DNA of 64,000 bases, from contig JBFMBP010000085.1 of the NCBI GenBank assembly GCA_040755155.1, positions 1 to 64,000 on the forward strand, given 5' to 3'. How positions within the stretch are numbered: position 1 is the stretch's first letter; every line of letters starts with the position of its first letter. The stretch comes from Candidatus Omnitrophota bacterium (GTDB lineage: Bacteria > Hinthialibacterota > Hinthialibacteria > Hinthialibacterales > Hinthialibacteraceae). Of this stretch, positions 26,729 through 38,771 are shown piece by piece. The notes beneath the pieces were generated by a model, which was given only the letters and a program-made list of their open reading frames with translations, searched no databases and had not been told where the DNA came from. The position numbers and the translations under genes were made by a program.

Positions 26729-28444
26729 ATGAATTATGCCGGATTGAATGTTTTCGACTTTATCGTCCTGACCAGTTACTTAATTGGAATCACGGCGATT
26801 GGCGTCTGGTCGGGACGGATGGTGAAGGATACCGTGGATTTTTTCATGGGGGGACGGCGCTTTCGCAAGACCTACATGATCTTCTTCGCCTTTGGGGCCG
26901 GGACGCATTCGGACCAAGCGGTATCGGTAGCGTCGAAAGCCTATACGAATGGATTGTCGGGAATCTGGTATCAATGGTTCTGGCTGTTCAGTACGCCTTT
27001 TTATTGGCTGATCGCGCCTCTTTTTCGGCGGATGCGGGCGCTGACGACCGGCGATTATTTCGAATTGCGCTATTCCAAATCCGTCGCCGCGCTTTTCGCG
27101 GGCGTAGCCATAACTCAAATCATCGTCAACATCGCCACCATGCTGAAAGGCTGCGGAGCAATGACGACGGCCATTACGGGCGGCGCCGTCAACGAAGCGT
27201 TGGCTGTAGGAATCATGACCATGCTCTTCGTCGTTTACGGCATAGCGGGGGGGCTGAACGCCGCCATCGTCACGGATTTCATCCAAGGCTTGCTGACGAT
27301 CGTTTTTTCTTTCATGGTATTGCCGTTCGCTTTGGATAAAGTCGGCGGAATGGCGGGACTGAAGGCGTCGATTCACGATCCCAACATGTTCGCTCTGGCG
27401 GCCCCGGCGGACATCACCGCGTTTTACATCGCCGTCATCGCCCTCAACGGCCTCATCGGAATCGGGACGCAGCCGCACATCATGGGCAATTGCGCCGCCG
27501 GACAGACGGAAATGGACGGACGGGTAGGCTTCACCTACGGCAACATGATTAAACGATTATGCACCATCGCCTGGATGCTCACTGGCCTGTGCGCCATCGC
27601 CCTCTATCCCGGCCTAACGGCCCAAAGCCAAATCGACCAAACCTACGGCCTCATGGCGAGAGACCTGCTGCCCGCCATCGCGCCGGGACTGTTGGGTCTG
27701 TTCCTCGCTTCTATGCTGGCCACGGTGATGTCCTCGTGCGACGCCATGATGATCGCATGTTCGGCGCTCTTCACGGAAAACATCTACCGCCCTTTTCTGG
27801 CGCCGGGCAAGAGCCAGCGGCATTACGTTCTCGTGGGCCGCGTCTTCGCGGGGGGATTGGTGGGTGCGGCGGTGCTGTATGCGCTGTATCTGGAGAGCGT
27901 CATCACTGGGCTGGAAACGTTTTGGAAAATCCAAGCCATGATGGGGATTCCCTTCTGGGCGGGGCTTTTTTGGAGACGCGCTACGGCGGCGGCGGCGTGG
28001 GCGTCCACCCTGATTGCGTTCGCCGTTGCGATCTTCACGGCGAACTTATTGCCGGGAATTTTCGATATGAACCGCTTCGCTGAAGACTATTTACCCGCCT
28101 ATATGGTTTATAATGGCCAATTCCGGCTGCCCTTCCAGATGCTCGCTTATCTTGCCGCCGGATCGATAACCATGATTTTCGTCAGTTTGTTTACCCAACG
28201 AACCGCTTCTGCCAAACTGGACCGGCTTTTCCGTTGCCTGCGCACGCCTATCGTTCCCGGAGAAAGGCCGATGGAACCGTTTTCTCTTCCGGAAAATTCC
28301 CAACCGGATAAGACCGTCAAAATCATCCCCCATCCCGATTTCGAATTCGTTTGGCCGAATAGAACGAGTTGGATCGGTTTTCTCGTCGTCTGGGTTTTTG
28401 TGGGAATTTTAATTGGAAGCGTCTATTGGATCGCGCAAGGGTAA
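26729..28444 (+). CDS. sodium:solute symporter family (SSS) transporter
   Basis: A 571-residue inner-membrane secondary transporter with about 13 hydrophobic helices. Typical SSS features are FIVLTSYLIGITAIGVWSG in TM1, the DFFMGGRRF loop, GAGTHSDQ and the long central helix pairs. The C-terminal ~100 residues include a cytosolic segment and a last helix (SWIGFLVVWVFVGILIGSVYW). Substrate could be a sugar, carboxylate, amino acid or other solute; nothing in the context decides. The ribosome site is weak (GCGAGAAG). No obvious operon partner. Confidence 0.85.
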   Translation: MNYAGLNVFDFIVLTSYLIGITAIGVWSGRMVKDTVDFFMGGRRFRKTYMIFFAFGAGTHSDQAVSVASKAYTNGLSGIWYQWFWLFSTPFYWLIAPLFRRMRALTTGDYFELRYSKSVAALFAGVAITQIIVNIATMLKGCGAMTTAITGGAVNEALAVGIMTMLFVVYGIAGGLNAAIVTDFIQGLLTIVFSFMVLPFALDKVGGMAGLKASIHDPNMFALAAPADITAFYIAVIALNGLIGIGTQPHIMGNCAAGQTEMDGRVGFTYGNMIKRLCTIAWMLTGLCAIALYPGLTAQSQIDQTYGLMARDLLPAIAPGLLGLFLASMLATVMSSCDAMMIACSALFTENIYRPFLAPGKSQRHYVLVGRVFAGGLVGAAVLYALYLESVITGLETFWKIQAMMGIPFWAGLFWRRATAAAAWASTLIAFAVAIFTANLLPGIFDMNRFAEDYLPAYMVYNGQFRLPFQMLAYLAAGSITMIFVSLFTQRTASAKLDRLFRCLRTPIVPGERPMEPFSLPENSQPDKTVKIIPHPDFEFVWPNRTSWIGFLVVWVFVGILIGSVYWIAQG

Positions 28445-28664
28445 AAATATTGCTTATGTTAATGGGAAAGATATCGTTCCATCCGGCTGAGATTTGGACG
28501 CTGTAACAATTATAATCTCATGAACGTTACTAAAGAACGTAGGGATCGGGTCGCGCTTTGCCGGCTCTCTTTTTGGTTATTTGGCGCCATTTATCGTAAG
28601 ATGACAAGCGTACTACAATAACCAATTTTCAACGCATTTTATTTTTTAAGAAAGCAGTAGTTCT

Positions 28665-29657
28665 ATGACGATATGGCTATGGATCGGCTTCATTGTATTT
28701 GTCCTATTCATGATGGCCCTAGATTTGGGCGTATTGAACCGCAAAGCTCACGCCATTGGAATCAAAGAAGCGCTCGGCTGGACTTCTTTCTGGGTATCGC
28801 TGGCGCTGTTGTTCAATGTCGGGATTTACTTTATCTATGAAAATCACTGGTTGGGCATAGGAGAAGGAGCCGGACATGTCTCCGACGGAAAAACGGCGGC
28901 GCTTTATTTTTTTACCGCCTATATTGTGGAAGAGTCGCTCAGCCTGGATAACCTATTCGTTTTTACGTTGATTTTCTCCTATTTTCAAATTCCCCCCATG
29001 TATCAACATCGGGTTTTGTTTTGGGGCATTTTGGGAGTGTTGATTTTGCGGGGAATCATGATCGCGGCGGGCGTAGTACTCATCCAGCGCTTCGATTGGA
29101 TCATCTATGTTTTCGGGGCGATTTTGCTTTTCACCGCCTTTAAGATGCTCATCCATCAGCACGACAAGATCAATCCCGAAAAAAATATTCTTTACCGTCT
29201 AGCCAAAAAACTGTATCCCATTACTCCGCATTTGGAAGGAAACCATTTTTTCTCGACGCTGAACGGTCGCAGAGCCATTACGCCGATGTTTTTAGTTCTG
29301 ATTTTGGTGGAGAGCTCCGACGTTCTCTTCGCCGTCGATTCCATTCCCGCCGTTTTCGCCGTCACCAGCGATCCATTCATCGTCTTCACCTCCAACGTTT
29401 TCGCCATTTTGGGGCTGCGGTCGCTCTATTTCGCTATCGCCGCCATTCTGAATCGTTTTCGTTATTTGAAGATTTGTCTTGTCATCCTGCTGGCCTACGT
29501 CGGAGTGAAAATGCTTCTTTCCCATCACTACCCCATTCCTGCGCATATCTCGTTGATGGTTATCGGCGGCATTCTCGGAACCGGCATTCTCGCCTCCATT
29601 CTCGTTTCCAAGCGGGAAGCGAAACAGTTGGAGATTCCCTTCTCCCATGAAAATTAA
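28665..29657 (+). CDS. TerC/Alx family integral membrane protein
   Basis: A 330-residue membrane protein with about nine helices. The TerC family is linked to metal (notably manganese) export to secreted enzymes and to tellurite resistance. Seen here: MALDLGVLNRKAH, EESLSLDNLFVF, LFWGILGVLILRG, ESSDVLFAVDSIPAVFAV and FAILGLRSLYF, the conserved acidic membrane motifs of the family. It overlaps the next gene by 11 bp. I looked for a yybP-ykoY manganese riboswitch in the 220-bp leader and did not find its conserved core. Confidence 0.9.
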   Translation: MTIWLWIGFIVFVLFMMALDLGVLNRKAHAIGIKEALGWTSFWVSLALLFNVGIYFIYENHWLGIGEGAGHVSDGKTAALYFFTAYIVEESLSLDNLFVFTLIFSYFQIPPMYQHRVLFWGILGVLILRGIMIAAGVVLIQRFDWIIYVFGAILLFTAFKMLIHQHDKINPEKNILYRLAKKLYPITPHLEGNHFFSTLNGRRAITPMFLVLILVESSDVLFAVDSIPAVFAVTSDPFIVFTSNVFAILGLRSLYFAIAAILNRFRYLKICLVILLAYVGVKMLLSHHYPIPAHISLMVIGGILGTGILASILVSKREAKQLEIPFSHEN

Positions 29658-29934
29658 AGAAGCGATGGAATATACTTGGAAGCCCTTTCGGAAGATCGCT
29701 ATTCTGATCGCCGGATCGGTAGTCATATTGGTGGGCGTGATTTTACTGTTCACGCCAGGCCCCGCTCTGGTTGTGATTCCTGCGGGCGTGGCCATTCTTA
29801 GCATAGAATTCAAATGGGCGAAAAGACTGTTTCGAAAGATCAAATATCTGGCTTACCGGCTCTTGCAGTGGATAAAGCAACGCCTAAGAAAATTCCGCCG
29901 CAGCGATTCGAACGCATATAAAAAAGAACAATAA
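29647..29934 (+). CDS. small PGPGW-like membrane protein
   Basis: A 95-residue protein with two hydrophobic segments (IAILIAGSVVILVGVILL and PALVVIPAGVAILSIEF) joined by an FTPGPA turn, matching the PGPGW family of putative transmembrane proteins. The C terminus is highly basic. It overlaps the terC-like gene by 11 bp and is certainly co-translated, hinting at a functional link with metal or membrane stress. Role unknown. Confidence 0.75.
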   Translation: MKIKEAMEYTWKPFRKIAILIAGSVVILVGVILLFTPGPALVVIPAGVAILSIEFKWAKRLFRKIKYLAYRLLQWIKQRLRKFRRSDSNAYKKEQ

Positions 29935-30002
29935 CGGATATCATAATGAGACGAATCAAGGCTCTGAGTTGTCAGGGGAGGCAAGGGCCTTTATCGACGA
30001 AA

Positions 30003-30022
30003 TTCTTGCCTTAAGGCAAGAA
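30003..30022. promoter_or_regulatory. perfect 20-bp palindrome upstream of the oxidoreductase gene
   Basis: TTCTTGCCTTAAGGCAAGAA is fully self-complementary and ends 23 bp before the ATG at 30046. It could be the binding site of a dimeric repressor, or a hairpin in the 5' leader near the ribosome site. The copy number of this motif in the genome would decide. Confidence 0.5.
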
Positions 30023-30045
30023 ACCGCTTTAAAGGAGAGATAATA

Positions 30046-31335
30046 ATGCCAAACAAAAAAACCAGCAGAAGAACCTTTCTCCAATCCACGGCGAAAACCG
30101 CCGGCTTGGCGATGACGGCCTCCCTATGGCCCCGAAAAGCCAACGCAAGAATCATCGGCGCCAACGATAAGATCAACTTGGGAATGATCGGCGTGGGCGG
30201 ACGCGGCGGGGCATTGGTAGACGAATTTTTAAGACTGGGAGAACGATGCAAGATCGTCGCCGTCTGCGACGTGTGGGAACGGCGCAAAAACGAAGAGGCG
30301 CAAAAATGCGACGCGGCGGGGTATACCGATTATCATGAAGTATTGATGCGCTCGGATATAGACGCTGTCGTCGTCGCTACGCCGGATCATTGGCACGCCA
30401 AGATTTCCATCGACGCCATGGAAGCGGGCAAAGACGTCTACTGCGAAAAGCCGATGACCAAAACCATTGAAGAAGCCAAAAAGGTTTATGAGGCTAGCGA
30501 GAAATTGAAACGCATCATACAAGTGGGCAGCCAATACGCTTCGATGGATATGAATTGGCAGGCGCGCAAAATCATCGAAGAAGGCCGCATCGGCAAACAG
30601 GTCTGGTCGCAAGGGACCTACTGCCGCAACTCGCGGGAATGGGAATGGAATTGGCCTATGGACATGAACGCCGGTCCCGACAAAGGCGGCGATGATCATA
30701 TCGACTGGAAGATGTGGCTCGGCGCCTCGCCGAACGTCGATTACGATCCCGAGCGCTACTTCCGCTTCCGCAAATACTGGGATTATTCCGGCGGCATCGC
30801 CACCGATCTCTTCTATCACAAACTCGCCGCTCTCACCGTTTGCAGTGGCGACGAATTTCCCTATCGGGTTACGGGAACCGGCGGCATCTGGGTGCAGAGC
30901 GATTCGCGGGAAGTGCCCGACACCTTCTTCACCAATATCGACTATCCCTCCAACCGCTCCGTCATCATGCCCTCGTCCATGGCCAGCAATATAGGCTTGC
31001 CTACGATTATCCGCGGCAATTGCGGAACCATCTACTGCGACGATCCCGAACCCAATCACCTGCGCGTGGTCGCCGATGAGCCGTTTGGCGCGGAATTCGA
31101 AAAACTGAACGGATCGAAGGAATTCGTCGTCAAGCCGGAGAAGCGTGAAGGCCACCAGGCGAATTTCCTCACCTGCGTCCAAACGCGGGAACAGCCGCAT
31201 TTAAACGCCCTGCGCGGCTATATCGTCATGGTTCCCATCGCCATGTCGGTGGAAGCCTACCGCCGCAACGAAGTGCTCTTTTTCAACGAAAAAAATCACC
31301 GCGTCACTTCAAAGGCGTTTAAGTTAAAATCCTGA
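30046..31335 (+). CDS. Tat-exported Gfo/Idh/MocA family oxidoreductase
   Basis: A 429-residue NAD(P)-dependent oxidoreductase of the glucose-fructose oxidoreductase/inositol dehydrogenase group with a twin-arginine signal (SRRTFLQ, then a hydrophobic stretch to ~35), so it is folded with cofactor before export. The Rossmann loop is MIGVGGRGG near 49. The conserved CEKPMT is near 135, and catalytic His/Lys are expected in [11 protein letters not shown] near 255. AAAGGAG precedes the start by 7 bp. Planctomycete-like genomes often carry many such enzymes for processing sugars or polysaccharide monomers. The substrate is not predictable here. Confidence 0.88.
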   Translation: MPNKKTSRRTFLQSTAKTAGLAMTASLWPRKANARIIGANDKINLGMIGVGGRGGALVDEFLRLGERCKIVAVCDVWERRKNEEAQKCDAAGYTDYHEVLMRSDIDAVVVATPDHWHAKISIDAMEAGKDVYCEKPMTKTIEEAKKVYEASEKLKRIIQVGSQYASMDMNWQARKIIEEGRIGKQVWSQGTYCRNSREWEWNWPMDMNAGPDKGGDDHIDWKMWLGASPNVDYDPERYFRFRKYWDYSGGIATDLFYHKLAALTVCSGDEFPYRVTGTGGIWVQSDSREVPDTFFTNIDYPSNRSVIMPSSMASNIGLPTIIRGNCGTIYCDDPEPNHLRVVADEPFGAEFEKLNGSKEFVVKPEKREGHQANFLTCVQTREQPHLNALRGYIVMVPIAMSVEAYRRNEVLFFNEKNHRVTSKAFKLKS

Positions 31336-31359
31336 ATTATACGAACTCCCTCAAATCGC

Positions 31360-31386
31360 AAGGGGCGGCAAAAAGCCGCCCCTTTT
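31360..31386 (+). terminator. rho-independent terminator after the oxidoreductase gene
   Basis: AAGGGGCGGC (31360-31369), loop AAAAA, GCCGCCCCTT (31375-31384) and then TT. It is symmetrical enough to work in both directions, but only short T or A tracts flank it. Confidence 0.8.
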
Positions 31387-31466
31387 GCATTGAAGAATGA
31401 AATGATGGTTGTTTCTCGTTTTTTGCCCATCGAAATTATGCAACGGACGCCAGGGCCGAGGTCAAC

Positions 31467-31498
31467 GGGCGCCAACGGCAAGGTTGTTTCTGCCCTTG
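31467..31498. repeat. 32-bp dispersed repeat, copy 1
   Basis: A 32-bp unit beginning GGGCGCCAACGG and ending TTTCTGCCCTTG. Thirty of its 32 bases match 40957-40988. Both copies are intergenic. The two differences (C/G and G/C) fall together in the ACGGC/AGGCC part. Confidence 0.75.
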
Positions 31499-31526
31499 CG
31501 ATATCCTTGCGACTAATCCGGCTTTT

Positions 31527-33616
<2,090 letters not shown>

Positions 33617-33884
33617 TTCCAAAGTATTGCGCGAAATATTAGCGAATGAAAAATTATAAATCGTCCGAGAACGGATAATGATGGAAAAAGAGCGAATTCG
33701 TTGACTAGAAAATGAGTAGCGCTATCATCGCAACCATTCTCCTACGATGAATAGCCCTCATTTCTTCTACAGAACTCCGCAAACCGTGAAGGCGGGACAG
33801 CGCCAACAGAAGAGAAATAACCTTAAAGGACAACCTGCGCATGGATTGAGCCATTAAGAAGAACGCACTAAAATTGTTTTTATT

Positions 33885-33958
33885 CGGGGTGTAGCGCAGC
33901 CTGGTAGCGCAACTGCTTTGGGAGCAGTGGGTCGCTGGTTCGAATCCAGTCACCCCGA
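33885..33958 (+). tRNA. tRNA-Pro (anticodon TGG)
   Basis: A 74-nt cloverleaf. The acceptor stem CGGGGTG/CACCCCG is perfect, the D-arm is GCGC-loop-GCGC, and the anticodon stem ACTGC/GCAGT encloses loop TTTGGGA, so the anticodon is TGG. The T-arm is GCTGG-TTCGAAT-CCAGT with one G-U. The discriminator is A, and CCA is not encoded. It sits at the edge of the accessory island that follows, a common insertion position, though I see no direct repeat of its 3' end downstream. Confidence 0.97.
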
Positions 33959-34043
33959 CACTCATTCTATTGGATTTCCGTCAATCGCCTTAAGCGCTAG
34001 ATTTAAAAAAGCTACTCAAAAGCTACTCTCAGAACAAAAAAAC

Positions 34044-34080
34044 ACCCCGGTAGAATTATCCTTCCTGGGTTTTTCTTTTT
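34044..34080 (+). terminator. terminator downstream of tRNA-Pro
   Basis: ACCC-C-GG pairs with CC-T-GGGT around a TAGAATTATCCTT loop, followed by TTTTTCTTTTT. A strong T-rich tract makes this a likely rho-independent terminator for the tRNA, despite one mismatch. Confidence 0.7.
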
Positions 34081-34116
34081 GCGTCCGTCGTGGATAATAA
34101 AGGAGAGGTTTCGATT

Positions 34117-34371
34117 ATGAAAACTTACGCTTTTCCCGTCGTTATCGAAGAGGATCGCTTTGAGGATGGACGCAAAGCCTATCATGCTTATTGCAACGCT
34201 CTCCAAGGTTGCAGGACGTGGGGGCATACCTACGATGAAGCCCTTACGAATATCCGGGAAGTCATCGAGATATGCATCGCGGATATGCAGGAAACCGGCC
34301 AGCCCGTCCCCGTCGATCCTTCTCAGGGCGTCGTCGAATTGGCTTTCCCTTCCGTAGTAGTCAACCTATGA
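34117..34371 (+). CDS. hicB: HicB-type antitoxin
   Basis: An 84-residue HicB-like protein with the partial RNase-H-like fold: TYAFPVVIEED, then YHAYCNALQGCRTWGHTYDEALTNIREVIEICI, matching the family's GCxTxGdTxEEAlxNixEai pattern. No DNA-binding tail follows, so it is a short form. The start ATG at 34117 has AAAGGAGAGG upstream. Its stop overlaps the hicA start (ATGA), so toxin and antitoxin are coupled, with the antitoxin first. Confidence 0.85.
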   Translation: MKTYAFPVVIEEDRFEDGRKAYHAYCNALQGCRTWGHTYDEALTNIREVIEICIADMQETGQPVPVDPSQGVVELAFPSVVVNL

Positions 34372-34604
34372 CTTGCGCTCCGAAAGAAATAACCGCCCGC
34401 CGGTTCGTGAAGTCTCTGGTTGAGGAGGGATTCGTTCTCATCCGAATCAGGGGAAGCCATCGGCGTTATCGCCACCCTTCAGGCCATTGCGTTACCGTCT
34501 CTTACCATAATCCCGGCGAATTGTTTCCTATCGGTACGCTCAAAGGGATGATTTACGATGCGGGATGGAAAGAAGAAGACTTGGAGCGTTTGGGATTGTT
34601 GTAG
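34368..34604 (+). CDS. hicA: HicA-type mRNA interferase toxin
   Basis: A 78-residue double-stranded-RNA-binding-fold toxin that cleaves mRNA and is neutralised by HicB. ITARRFVKSLVEEGFVLIRIRGSHRRYRHPSG carries the signature G-S-H-x-x-Y with the catalytic His. GTLKGMIYDAGWKEEDLERL is the conserved C-terminal helix. The start ATG at 34368 overlaps the antitoxin stop; the frame also continues upstream without support. It appears intact, unlike the genes that follow in the same island. Confidence 0.88.
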   Translation: MTCAPKEITARRFVKSLVEEGFVLIRIRGSHRRYRHPSGHCVTVSYHNPGELFPIGTLKGMIYDAGWKEEDLERLGLL

Positions 34605-34891
34605 AAGCAACATAACGCTCCGGATGCGATATTCCAAAGATCTAAACCGCCCTAGCGCGGAACAGATTTTCTTCCTCTATTTCCGCAAATACATTCTTCA
34701 ATTTCAACATGGGAGATGATCAACGAAAGCGACGCTTATTAGGCCATTTTCTGGAATGCGTCAAAATGCGGGCGAATCCGAATTCGCCCATCGAAACAGC
34801 GGACTGCGTCATCACTGCCTTCCATTTGAACAATATGGCGTAATGGGATTCGATGGGACGACCAGAAAAGTAGGCATTTTTAGGAGATAGG

Positions 34892-35173
34892 TTATCGCCA
34901 GAATTCCCGATCGCTGCTTTTCATAGTCTGCCTCAGTGCGGCGGCTTGCCGGCGCCGGTATACAACTTTGCCGTCTCTAACCCAGGCGTAGATTTTTTCC
35001 CGAAATTCCAGCGGCTCTTCTCTTTGCCAACAATCGTCGCATAGGGCGACGCCGTATCGTTGGCATTCTCTTTTTATCGCGCTTGATAATTCGCGTTAGC
35101 ATCGGTTGCAGACGAACGTATGCAATGGGTGGCGCGCTTCGCGATTGCGGAAGAGCGAGGGGCGCTTCATCAT
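34892..35173 (-). pseudogene. zinc-ribbon protein gene with one in-frame stop
   Basis: Reading the minus strand from ATG 35173 gives a 94-codon frame (93 codons plus stop) with natural-looking protein sequence, interrupted only by TAA at 35098-35096. Before the stop comes HPLHTFVCNRC, and after it RELSSAIKREC and ALCDDCWQREE, so the CxxC pairs of a zinc ribbon straddle the stop. The reading ends with DREFWR and a TAA at 34892. A single CAA-to-TAA change would explain the break. I do not recognise the family. Confidence 0.45.
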
Positions 35174-35235
35174 GAAAATCCTTCTGAAAAGAAGGTTTGG
35201 GGATAAACCATATTTATATCAACATGGGCTGTCAG

Positions 35236-35484
35236 TCAGATTTCTTGCTGTCTTGTTTTTTCCTCCTGGAAATCACGATAGGCGGGGAGAAATTGCATTC
35301 GATTCGCAGAAAAGGGAATACCTTTTTTTTGGAATCCCTGTTTGATGAATTTTTGGAGAGCGTTCGCTTTGGCGGCGTCGGCGCAGACGAAAGTAATGAG
35401 AGTTTGCTTCCCGCTATCTTGGAGATAGGCGATGGCTTTGGCCAATAAATCTACGCGCGTTTTATGATCCGATGTCTCCTTCAA
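35236..35484 (-). CDS. small hypothetical protein, possibly a remnant
   Basis: An 82-residue frame with coding-like composition (VDLLAKAIAYLQDSGKQTL, ALQKFIKQGFQKKGIPF). The only start is TTG 35484, which has no ribosome site and overlaps the divergent NTPase gene by 13 bp, so the 5' end may be lost. It lies 62 bp upstream of the zinc-ribbon pseudogene on the same strand and may once have been in an operon with it. Function not recognised. Confidence 0.4.
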   Translation of the reverse strand: MKETSDHKTRVDLLAKAIAYLQDSGKQTLITFVCADAAKANALQKFIKQGFQKKGIPFSANRMQFLPAYRDFQEEKTRQQEI

Positions 35485-37487
35485 GTTATGATCCGTGGAA
35501 AAGTCGTGAGGATTTCATCCCCCTTCCTGGCGGGAAAAACTCCTCTGATGGATATGCAAGGGTTTTATTTGTTGGGACTACAGGCGCCGGAAAAACGACC
35601 ATTGTCAGGCAGTTATTGGGAACCGATCCTGAATGCGAAAGGTTTCCATCAATTTCAGCCGCAAAAACGACTATATGCGACATTGAAATAGTACTAGATA
35701 ATGGTCATTTCAAAGCGGTTGTTACGTTTATCCCACGTGAATGTATACGCCAATACATTGCTGAATGCGTTCTTTCATCAGTAATCACAAAATATGAAGG
35801 TGCGCCGAAACCGGATGTATTCAGACGCTTTCTTGAACATAGTGAGCAGAGATTTCGATTGAGTTATATCCTTGGAAATCCAATTTTGCTTGAAAAATCC
35901 GAAACAGAGGAACTTGAGGATGATGACTCGGAAGCAACTTCAAAATATGAACAAGAAATAAATGAAACCGAACGTAAAAGACGCTTGGATTCATTAAATA
36001 AATATTTCGATTCTATCAGTCGACTCACGGATGAATACAAATTAATAATGAAAAATACAGCCCATGAATTAGACATAGTTTTAGAGAAAGCCTCCCCGGA
36101 AGACCAAGTTACTATCCAAGAGATTGTTGATGATCATGTAACAATGATGGATGAGTTTCACCGCCTTGTGGACGAAATTATTGACGATGTTGAGTCTCGA
36201 TTTGATTTGTTGTCAAAAGGAGAAATCGCCAGAGGAAGAGACGGGTGGCCGATCCAATGGACATACGAGGATAAAAATTCAGACCGTTCAGAGTTTATTC
36301 GCTTGGTAAATAAATTTTCAAGCAACTATGCTCCAAATTTTGGTTGACTGCTAACGCCTTTAGTAGAAGGCATTCGTGTTGCTGGGCCATTCCGGCCAGA
36401 ATGGAATGACAATTCTTCACTGAAATTAGCGCTTATGGATGGGCAGGGGATAGGACACATGGCGGATAATACTTCAAGCCTGTCCACAACAATAACGAGC
36501 AAATTCGACATCGCCGATGCGATTGTTCTGGTCGACAATGCCGCCCAACCTATGCAAGCAGGACCTTGCGCTGTATTGCATTCTCTTGCGATCAGCGGTC
36601 ATGAATCTAAATTGATAATAGCTTTCACTCACTTCGATGAGGTAAAGGGAGATAACCTGCGCGGGAATACTGCAAAAAAGGATCATATTATAGGTTCATT
36701 TGACCAAGTTGTTAACGATATAAGTAAGAATGTCAGTCGCGAAGCTGTAATACCCCTTAGACATCTCATTCCTGAGCGCTTAGTGTTTTTAGCAAATATC
36801 CAAAAAAGGTTACCTGATTCAGCTAAGTTTACAATCGCATAACTCAAGCGATTGCTGAATACAATTGAGTCGTCGATTATTCCTCCTAAACCGATTCAAT
36901 ACAAACCAGTGTACGATGTAGCAAACCTTGTCTTAGCTATTCAGAAAGCAGCGCAGGAATTTCATGACAGATGGAATGGCATTCTTGGCATGAGATCGAT
37001 ATCAGTCGTCAGACCTGAGCACTGGACAAGAGTGAAAGCGCTTTCACGCCGTTTAGGAATTTTCAAGATAGACGAATACGACACGCTTCGGCCGGTAGCC
37101 GATTTAATCAGATTGTTACAAATTCACGTAAGCCAGTTCCTTTCGAATCCTTTTACGTGGGATCCAATGGAGCCTCATGATGATAGTACAGATAAAATAG
37201 AATCTATTGATGCGATCAAGAAGGAAGTGTTTAAAAAATTGCATGATTTATCAAGACAACGGATTTTAGAAGAACGTGTAGGCGGATGGAAAGAAGCCTA
37301 TTACCATCGAGGTCCTGGTTCGACATGGTCCAGGGCTAGAGATATCATAACAATATATGGAGAAGCAGTTCCTGTTCCTAATGTAATGCCTGAATCTGAA
37401 GCAAATTTATTTCTTTTTCAAATTCGTGAACTAATATTCGAAGCAGTCAAAACGGTTGGTGGAAAACTTAAAGGATGGGAACAATAA
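35472..37487 (+). pseudogene. P-loop NTPase (GTPase-like) gene interrupted by two in-frame stops
   Basis: One continuous 672-codon frame broken only by TGA at 36345-36347 and TAA at 36840-36842; coding sense continues smoothly across both. Walker A is FVGTTGAGKTTIVRQLLG near residue 35. After the first stop, LALMDGQGIGH resembles the DxxG switch region of GTPases, and FTHFDEVKG resembles a base-recognition strand. A helical, acidic middle part (about 150-260) and a C-terminal all-alpha region follow. There are no frameshifts. Codon use is more AT-rich than the chromosomal neighbours, suggesting acquisition by transfer. The family is widespread but, as far as I know, uncharacterised. Whether both stops are real or assembly errors needs reads. 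Confidence 0.7.
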
Positions 37488-37488
37488 A

Positions 37489-38546
<1,058 letters not shown>

Positions 38547-38771
38547 CTATTTGAATTATGGTTCGTATTACCTCTAATCCATTCGTCAATGCAGCGAAAT
38601 AATTGTTCCGAATAGGCAGAGACAAGAAGGGGAAAAATATCAATTTGCGTCCTAACTGCTTGTATAAAATCAACTTACGGAAATAGCGCAAAAATGTTGT
38701 CTCTCAAACTCGAAAATTACATTTTTGTTATGCGGAGGCGTGAATGAATTGGAATATCGGCAGTTGGGAAA

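Noticed and set aside
28445-28664. yybP-ykoY manganese riboswitch upstream of the TerC gene
   Set aside because: The family is often linked to terC-like genes, but the conserved GGGGAGUAG and paired ACC/GCCGCC core is not seen in this leader.
33705-33965. 86-residue minus-strand open frame starting MSVGVTGFEPATHCSQ
   Set aside because: It is antisense to tRNA-Pro; this GVTGFEPATHCSQ-type frame is a well-known spurious translation of the tRNA complement.
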